Shown here piece by piece: positions 1-9,471 of a DNA stretch of 64,000 bases (its first letter is position 1; each line of letters opens with the position of its first letter). The notes beneath the pieces were generated by a model that was not told the DNA's origin, did no database searches, and was given only the letters and a program-made list of their open reading frames with translations. Position numbers and translations under genes: made by a program. Origin of the DNA: Denitrificimonas caeni (GTDB lineage Bacteria; Pseudomonadota; Gammaproteobacteria; Pseudomonadales; Pseudomonadaceae); contig NZ_CAJHOA010000004.1 in assembly GCF_905120345.1 (NCBI RefSeq), positions 1 to 64,000 on the forward strand, given 5' to 3'.

Positions 1-705
1 AAACATTCCTGAGTAAATACCACCCAAGATGATTACCATCAGCAACAAGCCCCAAACCGCTTTGCGCGCCGAGCTTAGCCATTCACGAACCGTGGCACGT
101 GGTAAAGCAGGTAAATTTTTCTTCACCGCAATGATGTAAATAGCAGCCATCAACACCACACCCAGCAGCACACCCGGCACCACACCGGCCATAAACAGGG
201 TACCGACTGAGGTTTCAGTCGCTGCAGCATAAACAACCATTACCACGGAGGGCGGAATCAAAATACCCAAGGTACCGGCGTTGGTGACAATACCTGCAGC
301 AAACGCTTGTGGATAACCGGAGCGCACCATGCCAGCAATCGCAATTGAACCAACCGCAGCCACCGTCGCTGGGCTTGAGCCTGACAACGCCGCAAACAGC
401 ATACAGGCCAAAACGGCACCAATCGCTAAACCGCCACGAATATGGCCAACACTGGCATTGGCAAAATCAATTAAACGCCGCGCCACTCCACCAGTGGTCA
501 TAAACGAGCCAGCCAGCAAGAAAAACGGAATAGCGAGCAAGGTGTAGTGTTCACTGGTCTCAAATAGCTTAATCGCTAATGATCGCACCGAGTCGGGGCT
601 GAACAGCATAATGGTGACGGAGCCGGCTAGACCCAGTGAAGCAGCAACCGGTACCCCGATAAACATCAGCGCAAATAATGCTAAAAATAGAAATAGAATG
701 GTCAT
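1..705 (-). CDS. dctM: TRAP C4-dicarboxylate transporter, large permease DctM (3' end outside window)
   Basis: The frame is open from an ATG at 705 to the window edge, giving 235 codons of a protein that is usually about 425 residues. It is hydrophobic throughout and starts MTILFLFLALFALMF. It carries the TRAP large-subunit features of a glycine- and proline-rich membrane loop (IPFFLLAGSFM) and a conserved small-residue stretch (ALSGSSPATVAAVGS). The start overlaps the dctQ stop in an ATGA, the usual translational coupling of Q and M subunits. DctM forms the Na+-driven transmembrane pathway for succinate, fumarate and malate delivered by DctP. The identity rests on this sequence plus the dctB-dctD-dctP-dctQ context. 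Confidence 0.93.
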   Translation of the reverse strand, partial: MTILFLFLALFALMFIGVPVAASLGLAGSVTIMLFSPDSVRSLAIKLFETSEHYTLLAIPFFLLAGSFMTTGGVARRLIDFANASVGHIRGGLAIGAVLACMLFAALSGSSPATVAAVGSIAIAGMVRSGYPQAFAAGIVTNAGTLGILIPPSVVMVVYAAATETSVGTLFMAGVVPGVLLGVVLMAAIYIIAVKKNLPALPRATVREWLSSARKAVWGLLLMVIILGGIYSGMF

Positions 706-1349
706 TCTTTTGACCCCTCTTCTATAGCAGACAGCTTCATTGCATCGGCAGCTTCATCAGCCAAACCTAAACCCACTTGCTGGTGACGAATAAGGCGTAC
801 TAATATTTCAACAAAGCGAATAAATACCATGGTAAAACCAATGGGCACTATCATCCCGATATGCCATTGTTTAACGCCAAAATGACCTAAATCATCTGCG
901 CCAATCGAAGCCTGCATAAGCGTGCTAATCCACTCAAAACTCGCCACACTTAATAATCCGGCATAGCCTAAGCAGAAGAGGCAGGCGATGATCGCAATGA
1001 TACGCTGCGTGGAACGCGAGGCTAATTTAACCAAAGCATCCACACCAATATGCCCACCAATACGCACGCCGTACGCCAAACCAAAGAAAATCAGCCAAGC
1101 AAACAATGCTTTAGTTAAAGCATTACTCCAGGTCATACCTTGTACGATGTCTAAAATCACATCGCCAATACTATAAAAAAGCTCAGAGACGCCTTCCGCA
1201 CTCTCCGCGTAACGCTCACCCACACTATAAAAAAAGGTATAGAGGTTATTTAAAATCACATAAACAAAGGTTACTAGCGTCATTGCCGCCAGTAAGAAAA
1301 CAATAAAGCCTTCCTCAAAGCGATCCCAAATCAGGCGCACAGCATTCAT
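702..1349 (-). CDS. dctQ: TRAP C4-dicarboxylate transporter, small permease DctQ
   Basis: This 215-residue membrane protein has four hydrophobic segments, near residues 13-35, 75-100, 115-135 and 160-185, as in the DctQ family. It contains the family-typical GVRIGGHIGVDAL stretch between the second and third segments. DctQ pairs with DctM in the inner membrane to make the TRAP membrane complex. The protein is slightly longer than minimal DctQ (about 160-200 residues) because of a loop after the first segment (residues 35-70). The gene lies 98 bases downstream of dctP and overlaps dctM by four bases, so dctPQM is probably one operon. Confidence 0.93.
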   Translation of the reverse strand: MNAVRLIWDRFEEGFIVFLLAAMTLVTFVYVILNNLYTFFYSVGERYAESAEGVSELFYSIGDVILDIVQGMTWSNALTKALFAWLIFFGLAYGVRIGGHIGVDALVKLASRSTQRIIAIIACLFCLGYAGLLSVASFEWISTLMQASIGADDLGHFGVKQWHIGMIVPIGFTMVFIRFVEILVRLIRHQQVGLGLADEAADAMKLSAIEEGSKE

Positions 1350-1447
1350 AAATTTTCTCCCGAAACGGATAGCAAAACTCAGACGCGATCAACCAACTTT
1401 AAGTCGGTCTTTACGCAGCACTTGTAGCTGCGCAAAGACACACTCAA

Positions 1448-2452
<1,005 letters not shown>

Positions 2453-2503
2453 TTACTTCGATTAGTGCCGCACAGCGCGACAGATCTTGTTATATACCAT
2501 GAG

Positions 2504-2544
2504 TTCAACCCATGTGCCTTATACACAAGGCAAGTTACATACCT
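2504..2544 (-). promoter_or_regulatory. Two candidate sigma-54 (-24/-12) promoters for dctPQM
   Basis: On the minus strand two overlapping-scale matches lie 65-105 bases before dctP. One (about 2530-2544) has GG, ten bases, then GC inside a TTGC. The other (2504-2519) has a strong -24 half, AGGCACATGGGTTGAA, but the -12 GC reads GA. DctD next door is a sigma-54 activator, so one of these probably drives dctPQM. Which one is used cannot be decided from the sequence. Confidence 0.45.
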
Positions 2545-2659
2545 ACTGGCGAATGATGCGACTAAAGTCGATAAAATTGACCCTAGCTAGCCTGCCAAAA
2601 CAGCTGCTGTGATAGCGAATGGACTCTTTTAAACTCGATGTGGCGATTTCCCGCCGAGA

Positions 2660-4039
2660 CTAATCATCAAGTGGCGATTTTTCGCCAGAACTACTGAAAC
2701 TTAAACCGTATTTACGCAATTTATCATGTAAGGTTTTTCGTGGTAGCTGCAAAGCTTCTGCTACTTCGCGTAACGATTGATGCGGATTATTGAGTTCACT
2801 GCTGATTAAACTGCACTCAAAAGCTTCTACTTGCTCGCTCAAAGATACGTTCGGAGTCGATGCTCGAAGTGCGTCCGGCGCTTGATTAATGGCTAAATCA
2901 AGTCCCAGAGCAAAACGTTCTGCAGCATTTTGCAACTCACGAATATTGCCGGGCCATTCATGCCCCAACAACAGTGCACGGGTCATCGGCGTGAAGGCTG
3001 GCTCAGTAATATTATGCTTCTCACATGCTGCACTAACGAAGTGTTGAAACAGCGGCAAGATATCTTCGCTGCGCTGGCGTAAAGCAGGAATATTAATTTG
3101 TGCGACGTTTAGGCGGTAATACAAGTCGGCGCGGAATCGGCCTGCATCAGCCGCTGCTAACAAGTCTTCTTTGGTGGCGGCAATCACCCGAATATCTAAA
3201 GGAATCAGTTGGTTGGAGCCAACCCGTTCCACCACGCGCTCTTGTAATAAGCGCAACAGTTTGACCTGTATATCAAGGCTCATGCTTTCTATTTCGTCAA
3301 GAAAAACAGTACCGCCACTGGCATATTCAAACTTACCAATACGACGTTTCTGCGCACCGGTAAAGGCACCACTTTCATGGCCAAACAGCTCACTTTCAAT
3401 CACCGATTCAGCTAATGCACCGGCATTAATCGCCACAAAGGGTGCATCACAACGAGATGATAAATCATGCAGAGCACGCGCCACGACTTCTTTACCACTG
3501 CCCGTTTCACCTAAAATCAATACATCCGCTTGAATCGTTGCCAAGGCACTGACCTGTTCACGCAAACGCTGCACACTGACCGAATGCCCTAATAAGCGCT
3601 CGCCCAATAAACGTTGCTCAGATAAGGCAAGGCGCAAGGAACGATTTTCCAGCACCAAACGACGCACCTCCAGTGCTCGGCGTACACTATCAAGCAACAA
3701 CTCGCTGGCAAACGGTTTTTGTAAAAAGTCATAAGCACCAATACGCATGGCTTGCACCGCCAGCGGCACATCACCATGACCGGTAATCAACACGACCGGT
3801 AGCTGTTCATCAAACTGCTGCAGTTGCTCTAACAACTCAAGACCATTCATGCCCGGCATACGAATATCAGTGACTAAGACACCGTGCCATTCGCTCGGTA
3901 AGGCCTGCAAAATACCTTGCGCACTGCCGTATGCCTGCACACGCAAACCAGCCAAATCAAAAGTTTGGCACAGTGCCGTACGCAAATGGACATCATCGTC
4001 CAATAACACCACATCGGTTTCATGGCTGATCTGCATCAT
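2660..4039 (-). CDS. dctD: C4-dicarboxylate response regulator DctD (sigma-54 activator)
   Basis: The 459-residue NtrC-family regulator has three parts. Residues 8-120 are a receiver domain with acidic pocket DDD at 14-16 and phospho-acceptor Asp58 (VTDIRMPG). Residues about 150-380 are an AAA+ domain with Walker A GETGSGKE, the sigma-54 contact loop GAFTGA and Walker B FLDEIE. A C-terminal Fis-type helix-turn-helix (LREVAEALQLPRKTLHDKL) follows. All catalytic motifs are intact. The start overlaps the dctB stop by four bases, so the pair is translationally coupled. It should activate dctPQM in response to extracellular succinate, malate or fumarate sensed by DctB. Confidence 0.95.
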   Translation of the reverse strand: MMQISHETDVVLLDDDVHLRTALCQTFDLAGLRVQAYGSAQGILQALPSEWHGVLVTDIRMPGMNGLELLEQLQQFDEQLPVVLITGHGDVPLAVQAMRIGAYDFLQKPFASELLLDSVRRALEVRRLVLENRSLRLALSEQRLLGERLLGHSVSVQRLREQVSALATIQADVLILGETGSGKEVVARALHDLSSRCDAPFVAINAGALAESVIESELFGHESGAFTGAQKRRIGKFEYASGGTVFLDEIESMSLDIQVKLLRLLQERVVERVGSNQLIPLDIRVIAATKEDLLAAADAGRFRADLYYRLNVAQINIPALRQRSEDILPLFQHFVSAACEKHNITEPAFTPMTRALLLGHEWPGNIRELQNAAERFALGLDLAINQAPDALRASTPNVSLSEQVEAFECSLISSELNNPHQSLREVAEALQLPRKTLHDKLRKYGLSFSSSGEKSPLDD

Positions 4040-5871
4040 GTAAAACGATCCTCGCTTGAGCGTAAATTCACCGACGATGGAATCTCGCGTAAATATAAAG
4101 TGACTTCTGCACCACCTTCAGGATGATTGGCAAATAACAAACGTCCTTTCAATGCTTTAATCAGCGTTGCACAAATAGCCAAGCCTAACCCTAAGCCCCG
4201 TGCGCTGGTTTTCGTTGTATAAAAAGGCTCACACGCTTGCTGCAATGCTTCGACGCTAAAGCCAGGACCATTATCACGCAAGATTAATACCACCCAGCCC
4301 TCTTTTACCTGGGTACTCAGCCAAATGCGGCGTGGCAAACCTTTTTCGCTGAGCGCATCCAAAGCATTACTCAGCACATTACTGAGCACTTGTCGTAAAC
4401 GCGTCTCGCCTGCTTCAACCCACAATGTGGCATCAGGAATATCGCGAATAATCTCTACCTGTAAACTGCGCTGGCGATTAGCAGTCAGCGCTAAAGCATC
4501 ATCAATCGCTGGCTGCAGCGCCACATGCTCTGAAGCCAAACGATCACGGCGGGCAAAAGCACGCAAGTGGATAATAATTGAAGCCATGCGTTCAGTTAAC
4601 TGCGCGACTAAGTCGAGATTATTACCCACCTCAGTGAAGCGCTGTTTTTCCAGTAGAATTTTTGCATTATCGGTATAGCTACGAATAGCTGCCAACGGCT
4701 GATTGAGTTCATGGCTGATACTGGCTGACATAATCCCCAGCGCCGATAATTTTCCAGCTTGCACCAACTCATCTTGCGCACGCACCAACTCTTGCTGAGC
4801 AGACTCACGCTCCAAAACTTCTTGTTTAAGACGACTATTCAGAGTTTGTAAATCCTGTGTACGAGTACGCACATTCTCTTCCAGAACACGCTTGGCATGC
4901 GTGTCCATGGCAATCCGCTCAAGATAATGGCGCCGCCGCTGCATCAGTAAACCCAAAAGCAACAGCACCGCGAACAAAGACGCAGTGACAACGGCCATGG
5001 CGGTACTGACCGGCTCATTAATTAAGCGCCGCGGGGCTAACACACTGACCTGCCAACCCATCTCATCTAAACGCTTATCTAAGGTCAGCCAATCCTGTTG
5101 CTTAAGGTTAATCAGCTTTGGAGAAATCGATGTGTAGGGCTGGTGTTTAGCGACGCTAAGTTGCTCTTGTGCCGTCAGCTCACGGGTTGCGGTAAAGCGC
5201 CACTCGGCTTGCGAGGTCAAAATGACGACGCCATTCTTATCGGTCACTAATAATTGTTCTGGGGTTTGCCCCCAAAGAGTTTCGGTAAAATCCAGATCCA
5301 CTTTTACCACAATCACGCCAATCACGACGCCTTTGGCATACACCGCGTTACCAAAGTAATAACCGCGCTTAAAAGAGATATTACCTAAACCAAAAAACTC
5401 TCCCGTTCCCCCTTGTAAAGCACCCTGAAAGTAAGGACGAAAAGCGAAGGTATTACCGACAAAACTACGCTCAGCATTCCAGTTAGAGGCCGCCAAGGTT
5501 AAGCCTTGAGTATCCATCAGATAAATAACATCAGCACCGGTTTGCTGCTGGATACGCTGCAGCAACTCATTGGTAACCTGCAACGTCTCTTGATCGGTCG
5601 GTGCCAGCAAAGCCTGCTGCACATCAGGTAAACGTCCTAAAATTTGCGGCAGTACTTCATAGCGCTGCAATGTTCCCAATAAGTTAGCCACAAATAAATC
5701 TAAGGTTTGCCCATTTTTGCGGTTCAAACCTTCTAAATAATAGCTGTCGACAAAGCGCTGAATAGGCCAGAGTAAAATCAGAAAAAAAAGCGCCAGCCAA
5801 AGTAAATTGCGCCAGCGTGGCTTTGCAAATGTCATGCCTCTCACCCTTTGCATACTGATCTGCCTCAACAT
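4036..5871 (-). CDS. dctB: C4-dicarboxylate sensor histidine kinase DctB
   Basis: The 611-residue kinase has one membrane segment at about residues 23-40 and a periplasmic double-Cache sensor region (about 45-285, including ADVIYLMDTQGLTLAASNW and a region around GNISFKRGYYFGNAVY). A second segment lies at about 292-312, followed by a coiled coil (about 325-375). The transmitter has H-box SHELNQPLAAIRSY, N-box NVLSNALDAL, and glycine boxes DNGPGF and GLGLGLAI. Length and layout match DctB of rhizobia and pseudomonads, which sense dicarboxylates directly. It is coupled to dctD. The start chosen is the first Met, although MTFAKPRW at residue 14 is also possible. Confidence 0.94.
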   Translation of the reverse strand: MLRQISMQRVRGMTFAKPRWRNLLWLALFFLILLWPIQRFVDSYYLEGLNRKNGQTLDLFVANLLGTLQRYEVLPQILGRLPDVQQALLAPTDQETLQVTNELLQRIQQQTGADVIYLMDTQGLTLAASNWNAERSFVGNTFAFRPYFQGALQGGTGEFFGLGNISFKRGYYFGNAVYAKGVVIGVIVVKVDLDFTETLWGQTPEQLLVTDKNGVVILTSQAEWRFTATRELTAQEQLSVAKHQPYTSISPKLINLKQQDWLTLDKRLDEMGWQVSVLAPRRLINEPVSTAMAVVTASLFAVLLLLGLLMQRRRHYLERIAMDTHAKRVLEENVRTRTQDLQTLNSRLKQEVLERESAQQELVRAQDELVQAGKLSALGIMSASISHELNQPLAAIRSYTDNAKILLEKQRFTEVGNNLDLVAQLTERMASIIIHLRAFARRDRLASEHVALQPAIDDALALTANRQRSLQVEIIRDIPDATLWVEAGETRLRQVLSNVLSNALDALSEKGLPRRIWLSTQVKEGWVVLILRDNGPGFSVEALQQACEPFYTTKTSARGLGLGLAICATLIKALKGRLLFANHPEGGAEVTLYLREIPSSVNLRSSEDRFT

Positions 5872-6216
5872 GATAAAAACGCTAGTTTACTGATGATACA
5901 GGCTATTATTTAATTCATATTTGCCGATGCTTGAACAATCTTGATCGACCACACGATACTACTGCGTTCAGAGAACACCTAAAACGTATCGTCTTCTATA
6001 GTCTTTAACCTTGGGGGCTCTATCGGGATTGCACCCGCAAAATAGCATGATCAAAGTGAATGACTACCACCCTAGCGTTAAGCTAAGATTAACACTGCAT
6101 TAAAATAAAGCAGATATACAAAACTCAAAAAAGTTTGTCATGATGTCAAGGTAAGAGTAAATCAGATTACCTAACGCAACGAGCGCTGAGTCAGCAATAC
6201 ACAACGTTAATCAACA
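5872..6216. other. Intergenic region between divergent dctB and the TSUP permease gene
   Basis: About 345 bases with no convincing ORF, RNA or repeat. It must hold the promoters of dctBD (leftward) and the permease gene (rightward). It is AT-rich around 6100-6140 with a short inverted repeat (AAACT / AGTTT at 6121-6136), but no clear -35/-10 pair stood out. Confidence 0.5.
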
Positions 6217-7020
6217 GTGACTCAGCTTTACCTGAAAAGCTCATTCGAGACCTTAAAAAAGGCACTGCATAACGTGATCGAATTTATTATCAATATTTTA
6301 ATTGGCGGACTGCTGGGTGTGTTTGGCGGTTTGCTCGGCATCGGCGGCGGACTTTTTGCTATTCCAACACTCAGTATATTGTACGGTATGGATCAGCAAC
6401 TGGCCCAAGGTACGGCGCTAGCAATGGTGGTGCCAAACATTGTCTTGGGTATCTACAAATATAATCAGCGCAATAAAATCGAGTGGAAAACGGCCGCTAT
6501 TTTAGGCCTATGTGCCTTTGCCTTATCGTGGTTTGGTGCGCTGATTGCGATTGATTTAGACCATCGCGCCATGCGTGAAATCTTTATTAGCTTTCTCATT
6601 TTTATTGCTATTTGGAACCTGTTACAAATGCTCGGAAAACGAGCAACGACAGGCTTACGCGACCTAGCTTGGCCTTACTTTGCTGGGTTAGGCGCTGTAT
6701 CGGGTTTTCTTGGTGGCTTATTTGGGGTCGGTAGCGCAGTGGTTGCCACGCCGGTATTGACGATGTTTTTCGGCGCCACACAAGTGGTTGCACAAGGCTT
6801 ATCGTTGGCCATTGCAGTTCCGACAACAGCAGCAACCTTAGTCACTTATAGCATGCACGGCCAAGTCAATTGGGCGACTGGTATTGCGATGGCCATTGGT
6901 GGCGTATTGACCGTCAGCTATGGGGTGCGTGCAGCACATAGCTTGCCGCAACATATACTAAAAGTTATTTTCAGTGTGTTTGTGCTAATCAGTGCCGCGT
7001 TGCTGTACGGCCAGCTATAA
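6217..7020 (+). CDS. TSUP (TauE/SafE) family membrane permease
   Basis: A polytopic membrane protein with the twofold internal repeat typical of TSUP transporters: GVFGGLLGIGGGLFAIPTL near the N terminus and GFLGGLFGVGSAVVATPVL in the second half. The family moves sulfur-containing or other small organic anions; the substrate cannot be read from the sequence. The longest frame begins at a GTG at 6217 with no clear ribosome site. A GTG at 6274 (MIEFIINILIGG) sits 11 bases after AAAAAAGG and would give a 248-residue protein, the usual family size, so it is the likelier start. It is divergent from dctB and convergent with the following gene. No pathway partner lies beside it. Confidence 0.85.
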   Translation: MTQLYLKSSFETLKKALHNVIEFIINILIGGLLGVFGGLLGIGGGLFAIPTLSILYGMDQQLAQGTALAMVVPNIVLGIYKYNQRNKIEWKTAAILGLCAFALSWFGALIAIDLDHRAMREIFISFLIFIAIWNLLQMLGKRATTGLRDLAWPYFAGLGAVSGFLGGLFGVGSAVVATPVLTMFFGATQVVAQGLSLAIAVPTTAATLVTYSMHGQVNWATGIAMAIGGVLTVSYGVRAAHSLPQHILKVIFSVFVLISAALLYGQL

Positions 7021-7033
7021 CACCCGTTAAAAG

Positions 7034-7068
7034 CTGTGGCTTATTGATCTAGCACCAATAAGCCACAG
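7034..7068. terminator. 13-bp palindrome between convergent genes
   Basis: CTGTGGCTTATTG pairs perfectly with CAATAAGCCACAG across a 9-base loop. It sits 13 bases past the TSUP stop and 19 bases from the stop of the opposing gene. There is no long U tract on either side, so it may be a bidirectional terminator or an RNA 3'-end stabiliser. Confidence 0.6.
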
Positions 7069-7087
7069 AGCAACTTAATATACCGCC

Positions 7088-7576
7088 TCAATGTACCGGT
7101 TTGGCAAACTCAGCATCATTGAAATAGGTTGCGTAGCTATCTAATGCGCCCACCAACTGTACTGCACCCTTACGCTTATCTTGCAGATCACTGCGCTTTT
7201 GCATGACCTCAGCACTATCGATTAAACGGGCAATAACAATATGTAATTGTGCATCGGCTTGCGGTTCTAACTGACAGTTTTCAACCATATACGCCACTTG
7301 CTGATGCACTTGCTCAGCTAAAGCTTGATAACCTGCAGCATCCAACTGATTATTATGTATATCGTCCAAGGCAGTATTCACTGAGTGACCAATTTTACCC
7401 ATGGCTTCACGCAAAGGCGCATCCGTTTGCCATTTCTGACCGGCATTGAGCTGCAACTCAGCACCGGCTAAATCGTCGTGATCATGCACCTCAGCAATAC
7501 TGGGCAGTGCGGTTAAACTCAAGACTAACGCCAAACCTAAGCCTGTTGCAGTCTGCAATACTGAATATTTTTTCAT
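7088..7576 (-). CDS. Exported DnrO-like protein of unknown function
   Basis: The 162-residue protein has a clear signal peptide (residues 1-28, ending SIA-E). An acidic, histidine-bearing mature N terminus (HDHDD) follows, then a helical domain with LNAGQKWQTDAPLREAM, a single Cys in ENCQLEP, and ADAQLHIVIARL. The pattern resembles small periplasmic proteins often annotated DnrO in denitrifying proteobacteria; this is recalled from family appearance, not searched. The HDHDD motif could bind a metal. The gene lies 87 bases downstream of the ECF/anti-sigma/sensor trio on the same strand and may be part of that operon or its regulon. Function unknown. Confidence 0.6.
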   Translation of the reverse strand: MKKYSVLQTATGLGLALVLSLTALPSIAEVHDHDDLAGAELQLNAGQKWQTDAPLREAMGKIGHSVNTALDDIHNNQLDAAGYQALAEQVHQQVAYMVENCQLEPQADAQLHIVIARLIDSAEVMQKRSDLQDKRKGAVQLVGALDSYATYFNDAEFAKPVH

Positions 7577-7663
7577 ATGTTGATCCTTTCGTTAATAAAT
7601 AAAGCTTTAAAAATAAGCGCCTTCTTATGTATAACGTTTGTTAGCGCTATTTAGTTCCCCTTA

Positions 7664-8122
7664 TCATTCACTTTTATGCAATTGCTCGTATTGTGATGTG
7701 TGGATAGGCTGCTGAATCAATATCTCTTGCAATACACGTCTCTGCCGAGCGGTTAAAATAGCGCGCTCAGCTAACAGCTGCTCAATGACTATTTCCTGCT
7801 GCTGATTTTGTAATTGCGCTAAGGATTGTCGGGCTACATGCACATCATCGACGTTTAGATCATCAGCAAACACCGCCTCTATCAGAGCATTGCGTTGCTG
7901 TTTAATAGCGCTTTCATTGCTTTGCAGTTGCACTAAAAATGTTTGCTCCGCTTGCCGCCAATATAAGACTTGCTCCGCATCCAACTGCAAATAGTTAGCC
8001 AAAACCGGCGCTGTTGTTGGCGACCAAGCGCGTCCCCAACTCGACCAAGCAATCGCCAGCAAAATACTAAGATTGAGCAAGGTTAGAAAAACAAAATAGG
8101 TACGTGCGTTAGATTCGTTCAT
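7664..8122 (-). CDS. Periplasmic heavy-metal-sensor-like protein (CnrX/ZraP/Spy type)
   Basis: The 152-residue protein is anchored by one N-terminal membrane segment (about residues 9-29). The rest is an all-helical, glutamine-rich hairpin ending in an LTARQR motif, the LTxxQ signature of the CpxP/Spy/ZraP/CnrX group. It overlaps the anti-sigma gene by four bases and follows an ECF sigma gene. The same three-part arrangement is seen in the nickel/cobalt CnrYXH system. By analogy it may sense a periplasmic metal or protein stress and control the anti-sigma factor. The mature part has few His or Met ligands, so a metal role is an inference only. Confidence 0.65.
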   Translation of the reverse strand: MNESNARTYFVFLTLLNLSILLAIAWSSWGRAWSPTTAPVLANYLQLDAEQVLYWRQAEQTFLVQLQSNESAIKQQRNALIEAVFADDLNVDDVHVARQSLAQLQNQQQEIVIEQLLAERAILTARQRRVLQEILIQQPIHTSQYEQLHKSE

Positions 8123-8562
8123 TTCTTAGGCTCCAAATAACAATAAGCCGACGTACTGCATAAGAACCCCGGCGGTTCGGCACCAAGTACCTGTACAAAA
8201 GCAAGATCGAATGACGGAGCTGTCTCGGCGGGCATCAGCCAACTACCAATCAGCAAGCCACAGAAAACCGAAGCCACCGCCGCACCATACTCCAGCGATG
8301 ACCAACGTTTATGCCGTCGAGAAGGTGCTAAGTCAGCCAGCATGGCCAAGGTTTGCGCGCGCACATCAATCGCGCATTCAGTCGTCTTTAGCATCTGCAT
8401 GTCTTGCTGTAATTGTTGTAACTCGCGCATATACGCCTGACATGTCAAACAGCCAGCCAGATGTTCTTGCACCCGCCGCTGCTGCGAGGAGCTCAGCTGC
8501 TCATCGAGATACTCTGATAACCATTGCTTTTCAATATGCTCAATCATACGTAGCCCTGCCAT
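8119..8562 (-). CDS. Anti-sigma factor with zinc-finger (zf-HC2) domain and one membrane segment
   Basis: Residues about 6-60 form a ZAS/zf-HC2 domain with the H-x3-C-x2-C motif (HLAGCLTC). One membrane segment follows at about residues 88-110 (YGAAVASVFCGLLIGSWLM) and a short periplasmic tail of about 37 residues carries two Cys. It should bind the adjacent ECF sigma factor in the cytoplasm and release it on a periplasmic signal. The frame overlaps the sigma gene by 23 bases from the first Met. The second Met (MIEHIEKQW, at 8547) shortens the overlap to 8 bases and is the likelier start. It overlaps the downstream sensor gene by four bases, which indicates tight coupling. Confidence 0.8.
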   Translation of the reverse strand: MAGLRMIEHIEKQWLSEYLDEQLSSSQQRRVQEHLAGCLTCQAYMRELQQLQQDMQMLKTTECAIDVRAQTLAMLADLAPSRRHKRWSSLEYGAAVASVFCGLLIGSWLMPAETAPSFDLAFVQVLGAEPPGFLCSTSAYCYLEPKK

Positions 8563-9097
8563 TCACTTTTTGCATCAGTGCGGCACGTCCTCGGGATAAA
8601 CGCGAGCGGACAGTGCCAGTATTGATGTCTAACAAATCGGCGATTTCTTGATAAGAAAACCCTTCAATATCGCGTAAAATCAAAATTTCTCGGTGCTCCA
8701 CTGACAGCTCAAATAACGCGTGTTCAAGTGTCTCTAAGCGCTGCGCATGTATCGCATGCTCCTCAACATTAGCGCTGTCTGCTATGAGCTGCTCAGCCTG
8801 TGAGTCAAGCGCTACCAGCGGGTAACGTTGTTGGGCACGTAATACGTCTAAACAGGCATTGCGGGCAATACGCAACAACCACGCCGGAAAAGCAGCATCA
8901 GGTCGCCAGCTATCCAGTGCTAAAAAAGCTTTAATAAAAACGTCTTGGGTTATATCTTGCGCACCCTCGGCACTGCCTAATAATCGCCGTGAAAAGTGAT
9001 ACACCTGCACTTGATAACGAGCAATTAACTCACCAAAAGCAACCCGATCACCGTGTCGTGTTTGCTCAATAAGGTGATCGTCTGTTGCTTCACTCAT
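8540..9097 (-). CDS. ECF-family RNA polymerase sigma factor
   Basis: A 185-residue group IV sigma factor with region 2 (RYQVQVYHFSRRLLGSAEGA, ITQDVFIKAF) and region 4 (LSVEHREILILRDIEGFSY, EIADLLDINTGTVRSRLSRG). I chose the ATG at 9097 because GAGGA lies eight bases upstream. The longer frame to 9130 adds eleven residues without a ribosome site. It heads a sigma / zinc-finger anti-sigma / periplasmic sensor operon. Such modules usually activate their own promoter and a small regulon. The target genes are not evident, although the DnrO-like gene just downstream is a candidate. Confidence 0.9.
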   Translation of the reverse strand: MSEATDDHLIEQTRHGDRVAFGELIARYQVQVYHFSRRLLGSAEGAQDITQDVFIKAFLALDSWRPDAAFPAWLLRIARNACLDVLRAQQRYPLVALDSQAEQLIADSANVEEHAIHAQRLETLEHALFELSVEHREILILRDIEGFSYQEIADLLDINTGTVRSRLSRGRAALMQKVNGRATYD

Positions 9098-9471
9098 CAA
9101 TACAATCCTCACCGTCTTAATGCCCGTCATTAGTTAACGTTCGAACGCAACAAAAGTTCCCTGAACAGCTGTTTTTAGCAAAAGTTGCTACCCTGCAGCA
9201 CGTCAGCGCGGAATATGTAGCGAATCATCATCAGAATCATCGAACTCGGCATCTTCCTGACAAGCTACGCGATTGGCACGGCGAGTATGAGCAACACAAC
9301 AGGAAAAAGTTTTCGGTACATAGGCAAATCCTCAGCAGTCAATAGGCTCACAACATAAGCTTAAAATATTAATTACAGCTTAAAAACATAACAATCACTG
9401 TCCATGGTATTGCACAAAACATACGCATCTGCAAAGATAGCAATCAATTACTATCTTCTTTGGATGGATAT
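9098..9471. other. Divergent intergenic region between the ECF sigma and TetR genes
   Basis: A 374-base region that must contain both promoters. The part at 9203-9321 holds a broken small reading frame (listed separately). Bases 9340-9470 are AT-rich and show no inverted repeat clear enough to be called a TetR operator by eye. Confidence 0.5.
9203..9321 (-). pseudogene. Possible 39-residue small protein gene with a one-base frameshift
   Basis: An ATG at 9321 follows GAGGA with seven bases between, a good ribosome site. The ATG frame (MYRKLFPVV...) stops after 18 codons. The neighbouring frame continues from the same place for over 30 codons (TFSCCVAHTRRANRVACQ..., an acidic FDDSDDDS run, stop at 9203). 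The span is 119 bases, exactly one short of an intact 39-codon gene. One extra A in the AAAA run at codon 4 would join the frames. It may be a decayed gene, a sequencing slip or programmed frameshifting. I do not recognise the product. It runs the same way as the ECF operon. Confidence 0.3.
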
